Part shown: one piece after another, positions 48,690 to 61,200 of the stretch
Layout: each line of letters starts with the position of its first letter
Numbering within the stretch: the first letter of the stretch is position 1
Assembly (NCBI GenBank): GCA_029891385.1
Contig: JAIWQS010000078.1
Span: 62,001-126,000, forward strand
From: Erythroxylum novogranatense
Taxonomy: Eukaryota > Streptophyta > Magnoliopsida > Malpighiales > Erythroxylaceae
Direction: 5' to 3'
Length of the DNA: 64,000 bases
The notes under the pieces: generated by a model
The model's input: the letters and a program-made list of their open reading frames with translations, nothing else
Database searches by the model: none
Told to the model about the DNA's origin: nothing
Translations under genes and position numbers: made by a program

Positions 48690-49460
48690 GAAAAATGGCT
48701 TCGTGCCATGAAATCAAATGGATTCCATGTATGAAAACCAAGTATGGACTTTGGTTGATGCACCAAGGATAAAACCTATAGGGTGCAAATGGGTTTTCAA
48801 GAAGAAAACCGGCATGGATGGTAATGTGATTACCTATAAAGCAAGGCTTGTGGTTAAAGGCTTTCAAAGACAAGGAGTTGACTATGACGAGACCTTCATC
48901 GAGAGCAATGCTTAAATCCATTAGGATACTCCCAGCCATTGCCGCCATTATGATTATGAGATATGGCAAATGGATGTGAAGATGACTTTCTGAATGGAAA
49001 TCGGTGAGGATGTATACATGACACAACCGAGGGCTTCATTTCCGCAGATGATGAAAAGGTATGCAAGCTTCGTAAATCCATTTATGGATTGAAGCAAGCA
49101 TCCAGAGTTGGAATATCCGTTTGATGAGACAATCAAAGAGTTTGGTTTCACAAAATCCGGATGAACATCGTGTGTATAAGAAGGTTAATGGAAGCGCGAT
49201 CGTATTCCTTGTATTATATGTAGATGACATATTGTTGCTAGGAAACGATGTCTCAATGCCGCAATCAAGAAAAATTGGTTGTCTAAACAATTTGCCATGA
49301 AAGACCTCGAGAAGCAACTTATATCCTGGGATAAAGATCTATAGAGATAGATCAAGAGGTTGCTTGGTCTTTCACAAATCAACGACATAGACAAGGTGCT
49401 AAAGAGGTTTAGCATGGAGCAATCCAAGAGAGGTTTCTTCCCATTGTTCATGGGATAACA
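48690..49460 (+). pseudogene. Copia reverse transcriptase, frameshifted
   Basis: The frame at 48718-48915 reads MDSMYENQVWTLVDAPRIKP and GCKWVFKKKTGMDGNV, the copia RT N-terminus, then YKARLVVKGFQRQGVDYDET. Near 48965-49010 is QMDVK-like sequence before a frame shift. The catalytic box YVDD is at 49217-49228 in LVLYVDDILLLGND. The domain is complete in extent, but interrupted by single-base changes. Minus-strand frames at 48514-49451 are shadows. Confidence 0.92.
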
Positions 49461-49519
49461 CTCTCGAAGTATACGTGTCCTCGGACACGGGACGAGAGGA
49501 TGCGTATGAATATGATCCC

Positions 49520-50200
49520 GTATCGTCTGCAGTAGGGATCTATTATGTACGTAATGTTATGTACGGGACCCGATGTATCATATGCTCTAAGTGTTACGAG
49601 CGAGATACCAATCGGATCCCGTGAAGGTCATCTTTGGGTGGTCATCAAGAATATCCTAAAGTACTTGCGAAGAACTAAGGATGTTTTCTTGATATTTGGA
49701 GATGGAAATTCCAGTGAGCGGCATACAGATGCGGTTTTCAATCTGATAAGGACGACTCAGTCCCAATCAGGTTATGTTTCCACACTTAATGGCGGAAGCG
49801 ATCGGTTGGAAGAGTTCCAAACAGAGACGCATCACGATTCAACGATCGAGGTAGAGTACATTGCAAAGATCGGATGCAAAGCAAAGGAAGCGCTTTGGAT
49901 CAAGAAGTTCATTTACGAACTTGGTGTGGTTCCTAGTGTGATGGACCCATACTGCTTGTATTGTGACAACAATGGAGCTATTCTTGTGAGTAAAGGAACC
50001 AAGGTCTCATCAATGATCCAAACACGCACTCTACCGATACCATTTGATTCGGGAGATCATTGCTCGAGGTGATGTCCCGATAGCGAAATTCTACAGAAGC
50101 GTAACATTCTTGATCCGTTGACAAAGCCATTGCCACGGAAGAATTTTGATTCTCATGTACTCGCTTATGGTATTAGATACCAAGGCGATTGGCTTTAGGT
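49520..50200 (+). pseudogene. Copia RNase H and pol C-terminus
   Basis: The frame at 49545-50072 reads MYVMLCTGPDVSYAL, KNILKYLRRTKDVFLIFGDG, STIEVEYIA-like sequence and YCDNNGAILVSKGTK, the usual landmarks of copia RNase H, with acidic catalytic positions visible. After a shift near 50050 the final segment reads LTKPLPRKNFDSHVLAYGIR and ends near 50200. The polypurine tract follows at once, so the 3' end of pol is intact in layout. Confidence 0.9.
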
Positions 50201-50201
50201 C

Positions 50202-50212
50202 AAGTGGGAGAT
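50202..50212 (+). promoter_or_regulatory. Copia polypurine tract
   Basis: AAGTGGGAGAT immediately before the right LTR at 50213. Confidence 0.93.
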
Positions 50213-52056
50213 TGTTAGAGTAGTGCCTCAAAGGCAATCCCTTTAGCGCATTTTGTTCATAGTCACGTATGAGACTTTATGAATAAATAAAGCAAAGCAT
50301 ATTTCATTTATTTGATATTCATTTTATTATGAATTGATAATGATCTTTAATCAAATTAATGAAGTCCACGATACATGACATAGCATGAAGGAAATTATGA
50401 TGTGATCATACTATCGAGATTCCTATCGTGTGCAATTATGTCAAGATATCTAAATTATCCCTAGTCATAGGATTAATGAGGCCGACATCGTTAATCCGGA
50501 TAGACTAAGCATATCAAACTCCTTGATTGGATCAGCGGTGGATCTCGTAAACTGTAAATATTGAGATATTTGGATTTGACATGTGGATGCTTACTAGTGG
50601 TAGTAAGTACATTGGATGACCCGCTATGAGATCATCACATGGATGTCCTATACAAATGTCGTTGATAATCTCATCATAAAGAATGGTGCAAGTATCCTTA
50701 GACTTGAGGTACTCGAGGATATCTTGAGTCTTGACCGATACATTTGACTCCATTCCTTGTTGCCTTTCGGAGGTCGCCATAGGGTGGTGATTGGGTACAA
50801 CTTGAGGTATTCGAAGGTAATTGAGTAACCAATAGAGGATTCACCACTTCTGTGATAGCAGAAGAGATACCCATGGCCTCTTATCAGGATCATTACTTTG
50901 AAGTCTCTGGCGCCGGAGCATACATATGTCATGAAGATGGTCTTCATGGACATATAAAGTAATGAGTCCTAGACGAGAGGCGATTACATTTGGACTAGAT
51001 TTGATCTCGATCGATCTAGTAAGAGTTGACACATTGTCCATACTCAAACCAAGTGGGGTATAGCATGGTAAAAGGACGAATTGCACAGTAATTGTCTATG
51101 GAAGGGTTCGTGATATGGTTTCATTAGTCAAACCAATTACTTTCCGGTCAATTGGGGGTCATGATGTGTTGCTAGATACCGCTCATGACTTGCTCAGATT
51201 AAGTGTTAATCTAAGTGACCAACATAACAAGAACCTAATGGGTCACACGACAAGAGTGACTCGGAGAATCAGAAATAGTTTTGACGAGATCCGATATCTA
51301 GAGAACAATAGGATTAAATGGATCCCGATGAGATTGGGATATGTCCCGGTGAGATCGTGACATCGACATTGCTGAAAATCGCTTAAGCGATCTTTCGCGG
51401 CGAGACTCGATAGTAGGTAGGATCAACCCAGCTTGATCGACCACTTCAACAATTATATATATTAATTAATTAAGTAAATAATTAATTAATTATATAAATA
51501 TATGTTGATTTTCGTGGAAGCCATAAGAATGGAGAAGTTAATAAGTTTGAAAAGTCAAACTTAATGATGATTTAGCATTTTAAGGCACCTTTTATGCCAT
51601 CTACGTGGATAGCCTTCCACCAAGCTTTTATATGTGTCTTAAGTGTTAAATATACATAGAAGAAGTATTGGAAGGAAGCTTGGTCGTGGGTTTTAGAAGG
51701 AAGAACCAAAGCTTAAAAGTTAAGCTTTGAAAATCTTGTTTTCATCTTCTTCCTCTCATCCTCGCAAGATTGCTTCTACTTCTCAAGGCTCCACCAAGAT
51801 CATTTCATCCGCTCTCCAAGGCTAAGGTAAGAGCTATCACTCTTTTCTTTAGTCTAGCTATTCCGGGTCAAAAGAGTTTGTCTCGGTTAGGTTTCCGACC
51901 TCTGCGTGGATACTTGTTAGAGACGGTCTCCTTTAGTCGTTATGGTTTGATTGTTTGTACTTACACATAGATCCTGGCTTTCGGGAATGTCCCGGGACTC
52001 AAAATTTTAAATTCCGCACCGTGGGAATGTGATGCCTACCCCGAGATTTTCCTACA
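50213..52056 (+). repeat. 3' LTR of the nested copia
   Basis: Runs TGTTAGAG to TTCCTACA and matches 31519-33358. AAAGC (52057-52061) after it is the right target duplication. Frames within it (51115-51360, 51770-51970, minus-strand 50532-51086) have no counterpart of interest and are not genes. Confidence 0.95.
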
Positions 52057-54758
52057 AAAGCTTCGATCATTCCTTACATTTTCACTAACAGTTCCCGTAA
52101 TGAGTATCACCCATATTTCTTAATTTGAACCATACCTATCATTTTCCTCAACAATTGGAGTTAATTCCCGTTCCTCAATACGGTTTACAATTTCTATATC
52201 CTCACTTCGGGTTTTGCCAATCTGCTTTGATGCACACCAACTTTGAAATTCCCATAGCTAATAATACTTTCTTTTGTCGGTTCGATTATTAATACTCGAT
52301 AATACACGATTTGATAACTTTATTGCCCAACTTTTGATTTTCTGCAATTGAATTTTTTCCATTGAATTTCACCATTAGCTTAATTTGAAGTAATCAGCCG
52401 CTGAATCCTTTTCAAATCATTCAACTGCATCGACATAACTCAATCGTTATCGATTTGCATATTCATGAACATCTCAAACTATTTACATCGATTAATGTCT
52501 CCAAGCTTTAGGCCACACTCAAGATAACAAATTTCAAATCATCAATCATAATACCGTCCATAGAATCATATTTGTCCCAAGGTGCATAAAATCACTTTGT
52601 CCAATTTCCATAGATCACATCGTAACCTTCTATGGAACACTTCAATTATAGATAGTGAATTCTTCAAATGTCTCCTTTATGATCATCACCCTAACATTCA
52701 CATGTTTTCCTCAATTATTCTCGCCAATTTGTTAAAACCAGAAAATCTTTGACAATTTCTAAACGCATCCAGCATTCCGTTAGTTCTAATTAATTCCAAA
52801 TTCCGCATACACATATTTTTTTGAACTTTCACATTTTATCAATACCTATATCTTAATTAATTCTCCTAATATCCCATGTTTGCATACTAATTCATTCAAT
52901 CAGGTTAAGATTCACTCTTATGAGACTTATATAACGACCAATTTCCTCAACTATACCAATTCATCTATTTCTTTTACCTATATCCATTATCCATTCCAAA
53001 CACAATTTAGACCTGTTCCTTTCTGCGTGCCGTAGTTGATTCATATAACTTGTTAATTATCGAACGCTCCAATGAGGAACAATTTTCGATAATTTGTCTC
53101 ATCATAACATATTCTCGCACATGTTCCTTACCTTCATTTCTCCACATAACTCAATTTATTCACGATAGATCACTCACCGACTTGAATAAACAATCGTTAT
53201 GTCGATCTCGCATTTCGAACATAATTACACAAAGTATACACGAACCTTTAATCCCCTCAAAGCCTTGATTAATATTCAGTAATTCTCTTACATAATCGTA
53301 ACCATCTCATTAACATAATGTACACTCTTTCAATAGCATAGTTTAGCTCTTACGCTAGAGTCTCGCGGATGTAATACAAATCGCCATTTTGATACACCAC
53401 GAAAATAAATCTCGAAGAGCACTTAAACAATTTCTTTTCTTCTACTATCTTACCATACATCACCATAATCATCACATCCTATCTCGACAATATATCTCTA
53501 TAGTCCCATCAATTTGCCCGTTAATAGATCATACTGCTAAGAATACCTTAATTGCATTTATTGATCATGGGGACCTTACTATATTCATGTCCCTCTTTTA
53601 TTCCCTCAAGCTCATTACCAATGCGAACATCTTTAATCGTCTCACTTCTTTCTCAATTGATCATTCGAACATTCTCATGCCTTACTCTCACTCATTTTGA
53701 ACTTGAGCTACTGCAGATTATAATCGAGCTTACGTAATAAACCATTGATTACCTCCTATATCATGTTCACGCAAATTATTCATTTATGCTTAATCATTTC
53801 ACCCGTGATGGTAATCCCACTATCGATATACACTTACAAAGGACAATATATTAGGAACTCAAGAACCTTCTTGTATACACGGTCCTCGTTAAGTGAGGAT
53901 CATATACAATCTCAATTCATTCACAACTGATCATTATAAGCACTTTCATTTCTTCTTCTAACTCATAAAGGGTTTTTTTGACAAGAATTCTGGCTAGCAA
54001 GTATCCATTAACTTATCAATTACAACTTGACATTTCCACTTACCATAGGGCTCCCATAATCAATGTGTGCATTTACTTAGCGCATCAATTGAACCCGAAC
54101 AACTTTTTCATTTACCAATTTCATTGTCTTACATTTCAATCTTTTCATTATTGCATTATACCCATATATTTCCAAGACTCAAATCAATATCACGATATGA
54201 AATCATTCTTGATTTTGCACTTAATATATTTTGACCCAAATCACCAATCCTTATTTATAACTCTCATCACTAAGAATCAATCCCAATTGTAACTTTTCTA
54301 TATCATAGAATACTTTATTATCATTTACCTTATACATCGGAAATCTTACCATTGTCACATCTCTATTTTCTCTATGAATTTACAACTATAATCTTTATTT
54401 CTAACTCATATTCAAGGATATACCCAATATAACTCAATATTGTACTTCACACTATATCACAATATATCCGCAATACCAAGACACTAACTATTCGTCTGTC
54501 TGACCGAACCATACACTTTTTCCTATTTTGCGATATCCATTTCTTCCTTTTATCACATTCTAACACATTATCCTTTTTCTCACTTTTTCTAACCGCTTAA
54601 ACGATCGAGACATACTTATGCATACGATCATATACTACACATCGGGATCGATTGTCACCGTCTACGTGACACGACTTAAATGCACATAACTTGACATAAC
54701 ACATTTGTTTTTTGAAAGCCCATGTAAGATTGTACTTACGGGGCTCGATATTATTAAA
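52057..54758 (-). other. LARD internal domain, PBS side, no coding region
   Basis: This is the right part of the interior split by the copia element. It is AT-rich, and no gag-pol segment is recognisable on the minus strand. Plus-strand frames at 53050-54292 are rich in His, Ile and Ser with no domain signature. A decayed PBS-like sequence lies beside LTR B. Confidence 0.7.
54741..54753 (-). promoter_or_regulatory. Decayed PBS of the LARD-like element
   Basis: The minus strand next to LTR B reads TTTAATAATATCGAGCCCC, similar to the PBS region at 6110-6126 but with G-to-A changes and a one-base loss. Confidence 0.5.
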
Positions 54759-57700
54759 TGTAGCACCCCATTCTGCGAGACCGAACACGACATCGACGGT
54801 GATATCCGAGCACGACCCGCCAAGGTGGTATGCTAGAAAATAATACGAGCTTTAAAACTTGGTAATATATATAGATATTTTTAAAACCCATCGAAGCGCA
54901 AATATTAGTAAATAATTTGGGCCCGTTCTAATACGTAAATCAATCGTAACATTATTTCGGTAATCAAATTACAATACAACATTAATCAATCGGCACTCAA
55001 CAATACCTTTACAAATCTCATGGAAATACAAATTTACATTTAATTCAAAAGACACAAATCTGACGTGAACTGATCCCGACCTTAACTCGACTTGCAATCA
55101 GCACCCATACTACCCGTGCTCAACGGGTACTCTTCGATCCCTGAAAATATTTGCAATGTTGGGTGAGTTTATAACTCAAGGAGAAACCATCATCGATGGT
55201 TCACTCAATTCATACATATATACACACTTTACCAATTATCACATACAATCACAATTCACAAATGTAAGTATGACGCTTTTCATACATCCACATTTAATCA
55301 TACCATATATGCAATGCACATGAGACCCTTTCTATTTTCATTACGTTGTTGTGACTGCATGCCTGAAAGCTCAATAACGTGAGCCCGATGGCTCGAGATT
55401 TCGCTGGGCTTGAAGCCACGATACATCGAGCTCGAGACTCAATACGTTGGACTCGAGGTCCTGCGTTGCTGAAATAAAGCTCATATACATCAGGCGTGAT
55501 AAGCCCCGATACTGTGGGTCGCTTCGGTCCACAACCGCCTTTATTGATGCATGCAATGAACATGTTCCAATTTCCATTTACAAGTCAATGTTATTTGCCA
55601 TATCTTCGGACTTTCGGTCCGGTATTTCAATCATATACATTTCCAATTTATTGCATCCTACCATATCACATTGACAAATACATCCAATATATCAAATGCA
55701 TAATTAACACTTTAATATCAATTTCCATTTCTCGAACCTTGGTCCGAGATTCCAATGTAAACATTCACAAACAATTTACACACAAATAGCACTTCGATAA
55801 TGAGTTTCAATACTTGGACACCTATGGTCCAAATCATTCAAAAGCAAACACACATAATCCTCCATTATCTCCACATGGCATAACCACATCATTTTCATCA
55901 CATATAGATTGAGGAACCAACTAGGTTACTCAATTGCATTCCGAGCTAACGCCGGAAGTCTCGCAACGCTTCAGATGACGTTCCAAGCGTGCCTCTATAA
56001 CAAACAGAGAGGAACCCATCACTAATTATCCAATCCAACTAGTAATAATGCACATGTAAGTGTATAATGCATGTTCATGAGATTTTCTACTAAATCCAAA
56101 TTTTTCCCGTAATACAAAAATTCCATCTAAAATTAGAAAACTATAGCCACCGACAACACTTCAATTCGGACTCGATCGGTCCAAAATAAATAAAACAAGG
56201 ACTATAGAACAATTACCTGGGCCACGTCAATTTCCGCCTAAAATTCCCAATTTCTCACAAAATGAAATTCAATATTTCACAAACCGATGCCTCAAGAATC
56301 AGTCAATCTGACGCCTGACGAAAAGAAATTGACAAAAGAATCACAAAATACCAAATAATCAAATTAAAAACCAGCCTCGCGGGGCAAGGCGTCGCCCTCA
56401 TGAGGTCGATCGATTCGCCTCGTCATAAAGGGCGTAGGCGCCGCCTAGCGACCGGACGTGAATCCACATTCCCATTTTTTTCCCGATTTCCAATCCAATT
56501 TTCAACACCAATAACTCATTGCACACAATTCAGAAAATGACCAACTATATCTCATTTAAAGATCATGAAACCCTCTACAATTCTCAAGAAGACCATAAAA
56601 ATCAATTTCACCTCTAAGGGTGTCAAAAATCCCATCAAAGCTACTGCCTACTCAAAACCCATCAACACAGGACAGTACCTTGCAAATTCAAGAACTCACT
56701 GATTATTCAGCCAAAAATTACCACATAAATATGCTCAATAAGTTCACAATGTCATCAACAACTTTCATGAACAACCCAAAATCAAATTCCATTGCTAAAC
56801 AAGTCAATTAATTCACTCAATGTTGCTGTCCCTGAAATCATTCAATTTGAGCAGTAAACTTATAACAAGCATAACTCCCTGTACACAAGTCAGAAAAATC
56901 AGAACTTTAAATCCCTGAAAAGATAAATCCTCAAACTTCAATTCTTCCTGAAATAACCAAACTCCAATTCAGCCTCTAACAGTTTCAAATATGTTATGCA
57001 AGTTTCTGACCTAATCAGCACTTAACATCACAATGTAGGTTCAGCATTTGAAATTCCATATCTCCCACATCTGATTTCCAAAAAATTATAAGCCATATAT
57101 CATTTTCTAGATCAATGTGTCATCTAGAACTTTTCAGTACAATTCAAACTCCAATTCAATTCACAAAAATTATTAAAATTGCTTTCAATCCGAAAACTCA
57201 CAAAATCGACAAGTAGGCTAGGTTTCATCACAAAGCATAAAACCAGTCAATAGTAATCAGGTCATATATCCTAATATACAACTCGAAAAATAGCAATATC
57301 AGTGGAAATGGAAAGCTAACTCAATATCATACAACTTTCATGAATACCATTTCCCCAAATTCCATATCAATTAATTTAGAAAAATCACCAAACTAATCAG
57401 GTCATAAATGCGGTTACTGTTCACAGACAATGAAACAGAAACTTTCCATGCAAAATTTCGACCTTCTAGCATTAGAATTTAACAACACCTATTTCACACT
57501 AAATTGAAGCCAACATCCCAAAGTTTATTTGGGCACAAACCTCACCTCATTCTCTCACCTATACAATTAGTTATGAACAAAATATTACAGTAGGTTCAAA
57601 ACTCAATTTCCAGCTTTCATCAACAACCTAACTCCTATCACTTCTAACATCAATAACACATCACTAAGCATCCAATTATACCTCTAATTCAACCACAAAT

Positions 57701-58203
57701 TCATCACAACATATACTTATATGATTATACAAAAGTTGGCAGCACCCTCACAACACCACTTCCATACTTTATTTACATTTATCTAACATCATAACATCAT
57801 TAACAACATGTAAATTCACAAGCTTCACTACTCTATCCTCTTCCCTCACTCAAGCATGCATTAAACCCATTCAAACCTACCCTTATCATCATGAAGTAAA
57901 TGCATAAATGCTTCCCTTAAATGCTTCAAACTACTAATTCATGCATTAAATGAATGGTCAAAGCTTAAAACATAATCTTACCTAGTCAAGCTTTCAATCT
58001 TTCCCTCAATCTTCCAACTTATTACAACTTCCTAATTCCTCTTCTACTTTCTCCAACACCTACGGCTATCACCCATCACCCTCATCACAAGGCTTAAGCT
58101 TGGTTTGTGTGTGAGTAGAAGCAAGTAAAAAGGCAAGAACATATATATATATATATATATATGCAAGACCAACAAAGGAATGGAAGAAGGAGGAGGTTTC
58201 GGA
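54759..58203 (-). repeat. 5' LTR (B) of the LARD-like element, right end displaced by LTR C
   Basis: Begins TGTAGCACCCC and follows LTR A to the point equivalent to 29836, where C is inserted at TCGGA. The hairpin array (55345-55535) is present but altered by repeated CTG-to-TCG type changes. Frames at 55294-55789, 56620-56811 and 58069-58348 are not conserved genes. Confidence 0.9.
58141..58162. repeat. (AT)11 microsatellite
   Basis: Expanded relative to the (AT)7 run at the homologous place in LTR A (29782-29795). Confidence 0.9.
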
Positions 58204-61200
58204 TGTAACGCCCCACACCCGTAAGACCCGAACCCGATATCGTTGGTGATATCCGAGTCCGTGTCCCACGAGAGTGGCGTACTACATCAGTCGATTTAAA
58301 ATTCAGTATACATTTTTTTTTCTTTGGAGCCATCAACTCCACGTTCACACGGCAAACACAGTAAGTAAATAAAATCCGTGTTCAATAAAAACCCGTTTCA
58401 GTTATTACAGTCATCCAGTAATCATTACAATAAGTCAATGCAGTAAACATTAATACCACAATGGCTCAGTAAAAATATAAAGCCTTGTTATACAGTGATT
58501 GCGGAATACAATTTACTAAAATACTAATGCAGACACGAACTGATCCCGATCTCTAACCTTTACTCGACTACAGTAGACATACTCCCGTGTCAACCGGGGT
58601 ATTCTTCAGGACCTGAAAATAGATGCAAATTTTGGGTGAGTTTTGCGAACTCAGTGAGAAACCATCATCGATGGTTCACTCAATTCATGCATGTTCAATC
58701 AGCTTGCCAAATATCACATACGAACACAGTTCACAAATGTAATCTCAAATAGTACATACCATTACATTTCACAAATGTAAGGCGTATCGCCTTTCATACA
58801 ATCCAAATTCAATCATACCATATATGCAATGCACATGAGACCCTTTCCATTTTCATTACGTTGTTGTGACCGTGCGCCTGAAACTGTCCCAGTAACGGGC
58901 ACATTGCGTTGAGCCAATGGCTCTGAACATTGGGCTTGAAGCCCTAATACATTGAGCCTGAGGCTCTGAATACGTTGGACCTGAGGTCCTGTGCGTTGAG
59001 CTGAAAGCTCTCATATACGTTGGGCGTGATATGCCCTGATCCGGTGGCTGCTCCGGTCACAACTGCCTTTATCTGATCATGTCCTTATGTATGAATGCAT
59101 ATGTTCCAATTTCCATTTACAGTTATTGCTATCACTTACATTCAATGCCATTTTTATTTTTTGGACCTTGGTCCCAGATTTCAATCATATATTTTCCAAT
59201 TTATTGCATCATACCATATCGCATTTAAAAGTCACATCCAATGTATCAAACGGATAAGTAACACTTCAGTATCAATTTCCCATTCCTCGAACCTTTGGTC
59301 CGAGATCTCCCATTCACAAACAGTTACACAAATAGCACTTCGTTATCTCATTCCCCATATTTCGCATACCTATGGTCCGAAATCAATCAAAGTCAAATAC
59401 ACATAAACCCTCCATTATCTCCACATGGCATAATAGCAAAATCTTAAACACATAAAGGTTGAGGAACCAACTAGGTTACTCACCTATTACTTCCGAGCTA
59501 ATCTTGGGAAAGCCTCGTGATGTCGGTCAATCGACGCCCAATTGGACCTCTATATGAATCGTAAAAGTACGAGTCACTAAATATGAAATTTGTGCTCATG
59601 TTGATGAGATATGCATGTTCATGGCAATCCCGGTCCTAATTCAATATTTTCCCAAAATAAAATTCTATCAAAATTAGAAATCCATAGGCGCGACGGCAGC
59701 GCAATTGCACCTCTATAGTCCTCAATTAAATAAAGCAGTGTTTACATGTTCCGTCAATAGGGGCTACGTCAAATTCCGCCTAAAATTCTGCTTCTCATAA
59801 TATGAAATTAAATATTCAACGAATCCGATGTCTCGAATCAGGTCAATCGGACGTCTTGACGGAAAGAAATTGACAAATGAACAATGATCAATTAATACCA
59901 AATAAAATTCAAAATAAAATTTCAGCGCGCGCCATGGGGCGAGACGCCCCGCGAGGCTGAATCACCTCGTTTAAAGGGCGAGGCGTCGATCCTCGCGACC
60001 GCCCGATTATTCGCCCTCATGAGGCGAGATGTCGCCCTCGCGAGACGGCGAGTCACCTCTCGCCTTGCCCTTTTCCTTTTTTCAGATTTCAATCCTACTT
60101 TCAACTACTCTAACTTTTAGTACACAAATCAGAAAAATACCCACTATACCTCATTGGAAAGCTTATAAAAGCCCTACAATTCTCAAGAAGACCATAAAAT
60201 CAATTCCAACCCTAAGGGTGTCAAATAAGCCATCAAACCTTCTGCCTTCACAATTTCCTCAACACAGGGCAGTACATTTACAATTTCATAACTCACTGAT
60301 TCCTTAGTAATAAATTACCACAAAATATGCTTAATAAGTTCACAATGTCCTCTACAACTTTCATGAACAACCCAAAATCAAATTCTATTTCTAACTAGTC
60401 AATTAATTCATTCAATGTCACTGTCCCTGAAATCCTTCAATTTGGGCAGTAACCTTACAAGAGGCATAACTTCCAGTATACAAGTCAATAAATTCAGAAC
60501 TTTATATCCCTGAAAGATAACATCTCAAACTTCAATTTTCATGAAGCACTCAACATCCAATTCGATCTCTAACAATTTAAAACTGTTATGGAAGTTTCTG
60601 TTATGATCAGCCACTCATAACCTAATGTAGGGTCAGTTTTTGAAAATCATAACTCCCAATTCTGACTTCTAAAATTACAAACCATATGTCATTTTCAAGG
60701 TAATCTTTTCCTCTACAACTTTTCAGAAGCTCACTCACACCAATTCAGTCCACTTAAAATGTTAAAATTGCCTCCAATCAGTACACTCACAAAATCACAC
60801 TTAAGCTAGGTTTCATCCAAACTGCTCAAAACCAGTCATTAGTAATCAATTCATATCTCCCAATACACAATTCCAAAAATAGCAAGATCAGTAGCAATGG
60901 AAAGATAATCAAATATGCTACAACTTCTATGAAGACCATTCTCCCAAATTCCATCTCAATTAATTCATAAAAATCATCAAAACTCAGATGTCATGGTTGC
61001 GGTTACTGTTCACAGACAATGGAACAGTAACTTTCCATGCAAAATTTCACCCTTCTATCATTGGAATTCAACAACACTTATTTCACACTAAATTGGAGCC
61101 AACAGTCCAAAGTTTCAGTGGCCACTAACCTTACCTCATTTTCATTTCTACACAATAAGTTATGACTAAAACAGTAACATTAATCAAAATTCCAACTTTC

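Larger units (their letters stand above)
31519..52056 (+). mobile_element. Ty1/copia element, plus strand, nested in the LARD-like element
   Basis: LTRs of 1840 bp (31519-33358) and 1844 bp (50213-52056) both run TGTTAGAG to TTCCTACA. A PBS follows the left LTR, a PPT precedes the right one, and flanking AAAGT/AAAGC is a target duplication with one mismatch. Gag-pol occupies 46343-50200. The total length of 20.5 kb is about twice normal for copia, because about 11 kb of repeats sits in the leader. Without that block the element would be about 9.5 kb. Confidence 0.95.
26317..58203 (-). mobile_element. LARD-like non-coding gypsy element, split by a nested copia
   Basis: LTR A (26317-30608) and LTR B (54759-58203, right end displaced) are homologous and in the same orientation. 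A minus-strand PPT lies beside A and a decayed PBS beside B, so the element reads right to left. Removing the copia insertion (31519-52056 plus one target duplication) leaves an internal domain of about 3.6 kb. I see no gag, protease, RT or integrase segment in it on either strand. LTRs over 4 kb around a short non-coding interior are the hallmark of large retrotransposon derivatives (LARDs), which depend on enzymes from autonomous relatives. Candidate left target duplication ATACT (26312-26316); its partner is outside the window. Confidence 0.82.

Noticed and set aside
48514..49451. Minus-strand frames of up to 170 codons
   Set aside because: Antisense to copia reverse transcriptase.
53050..54292. 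Cluster of plus-strand frames of 61-104 codons as possible host genes
   Set aside because: AT-rich, His/Ile/Ser-biased, no domain, and inside the LARD interior in the wrong orientation.
55447..55789. Plus-strand frames in LTR B
   Set aside because: Cross the hairpin array; not kept in LTR A or C.
59922..60104. 60-codon Arg/Ala-rich minus-strand frame
   Set aside because: Comes from a short GC-rich GGCGAG repeat stretch in LTR C.
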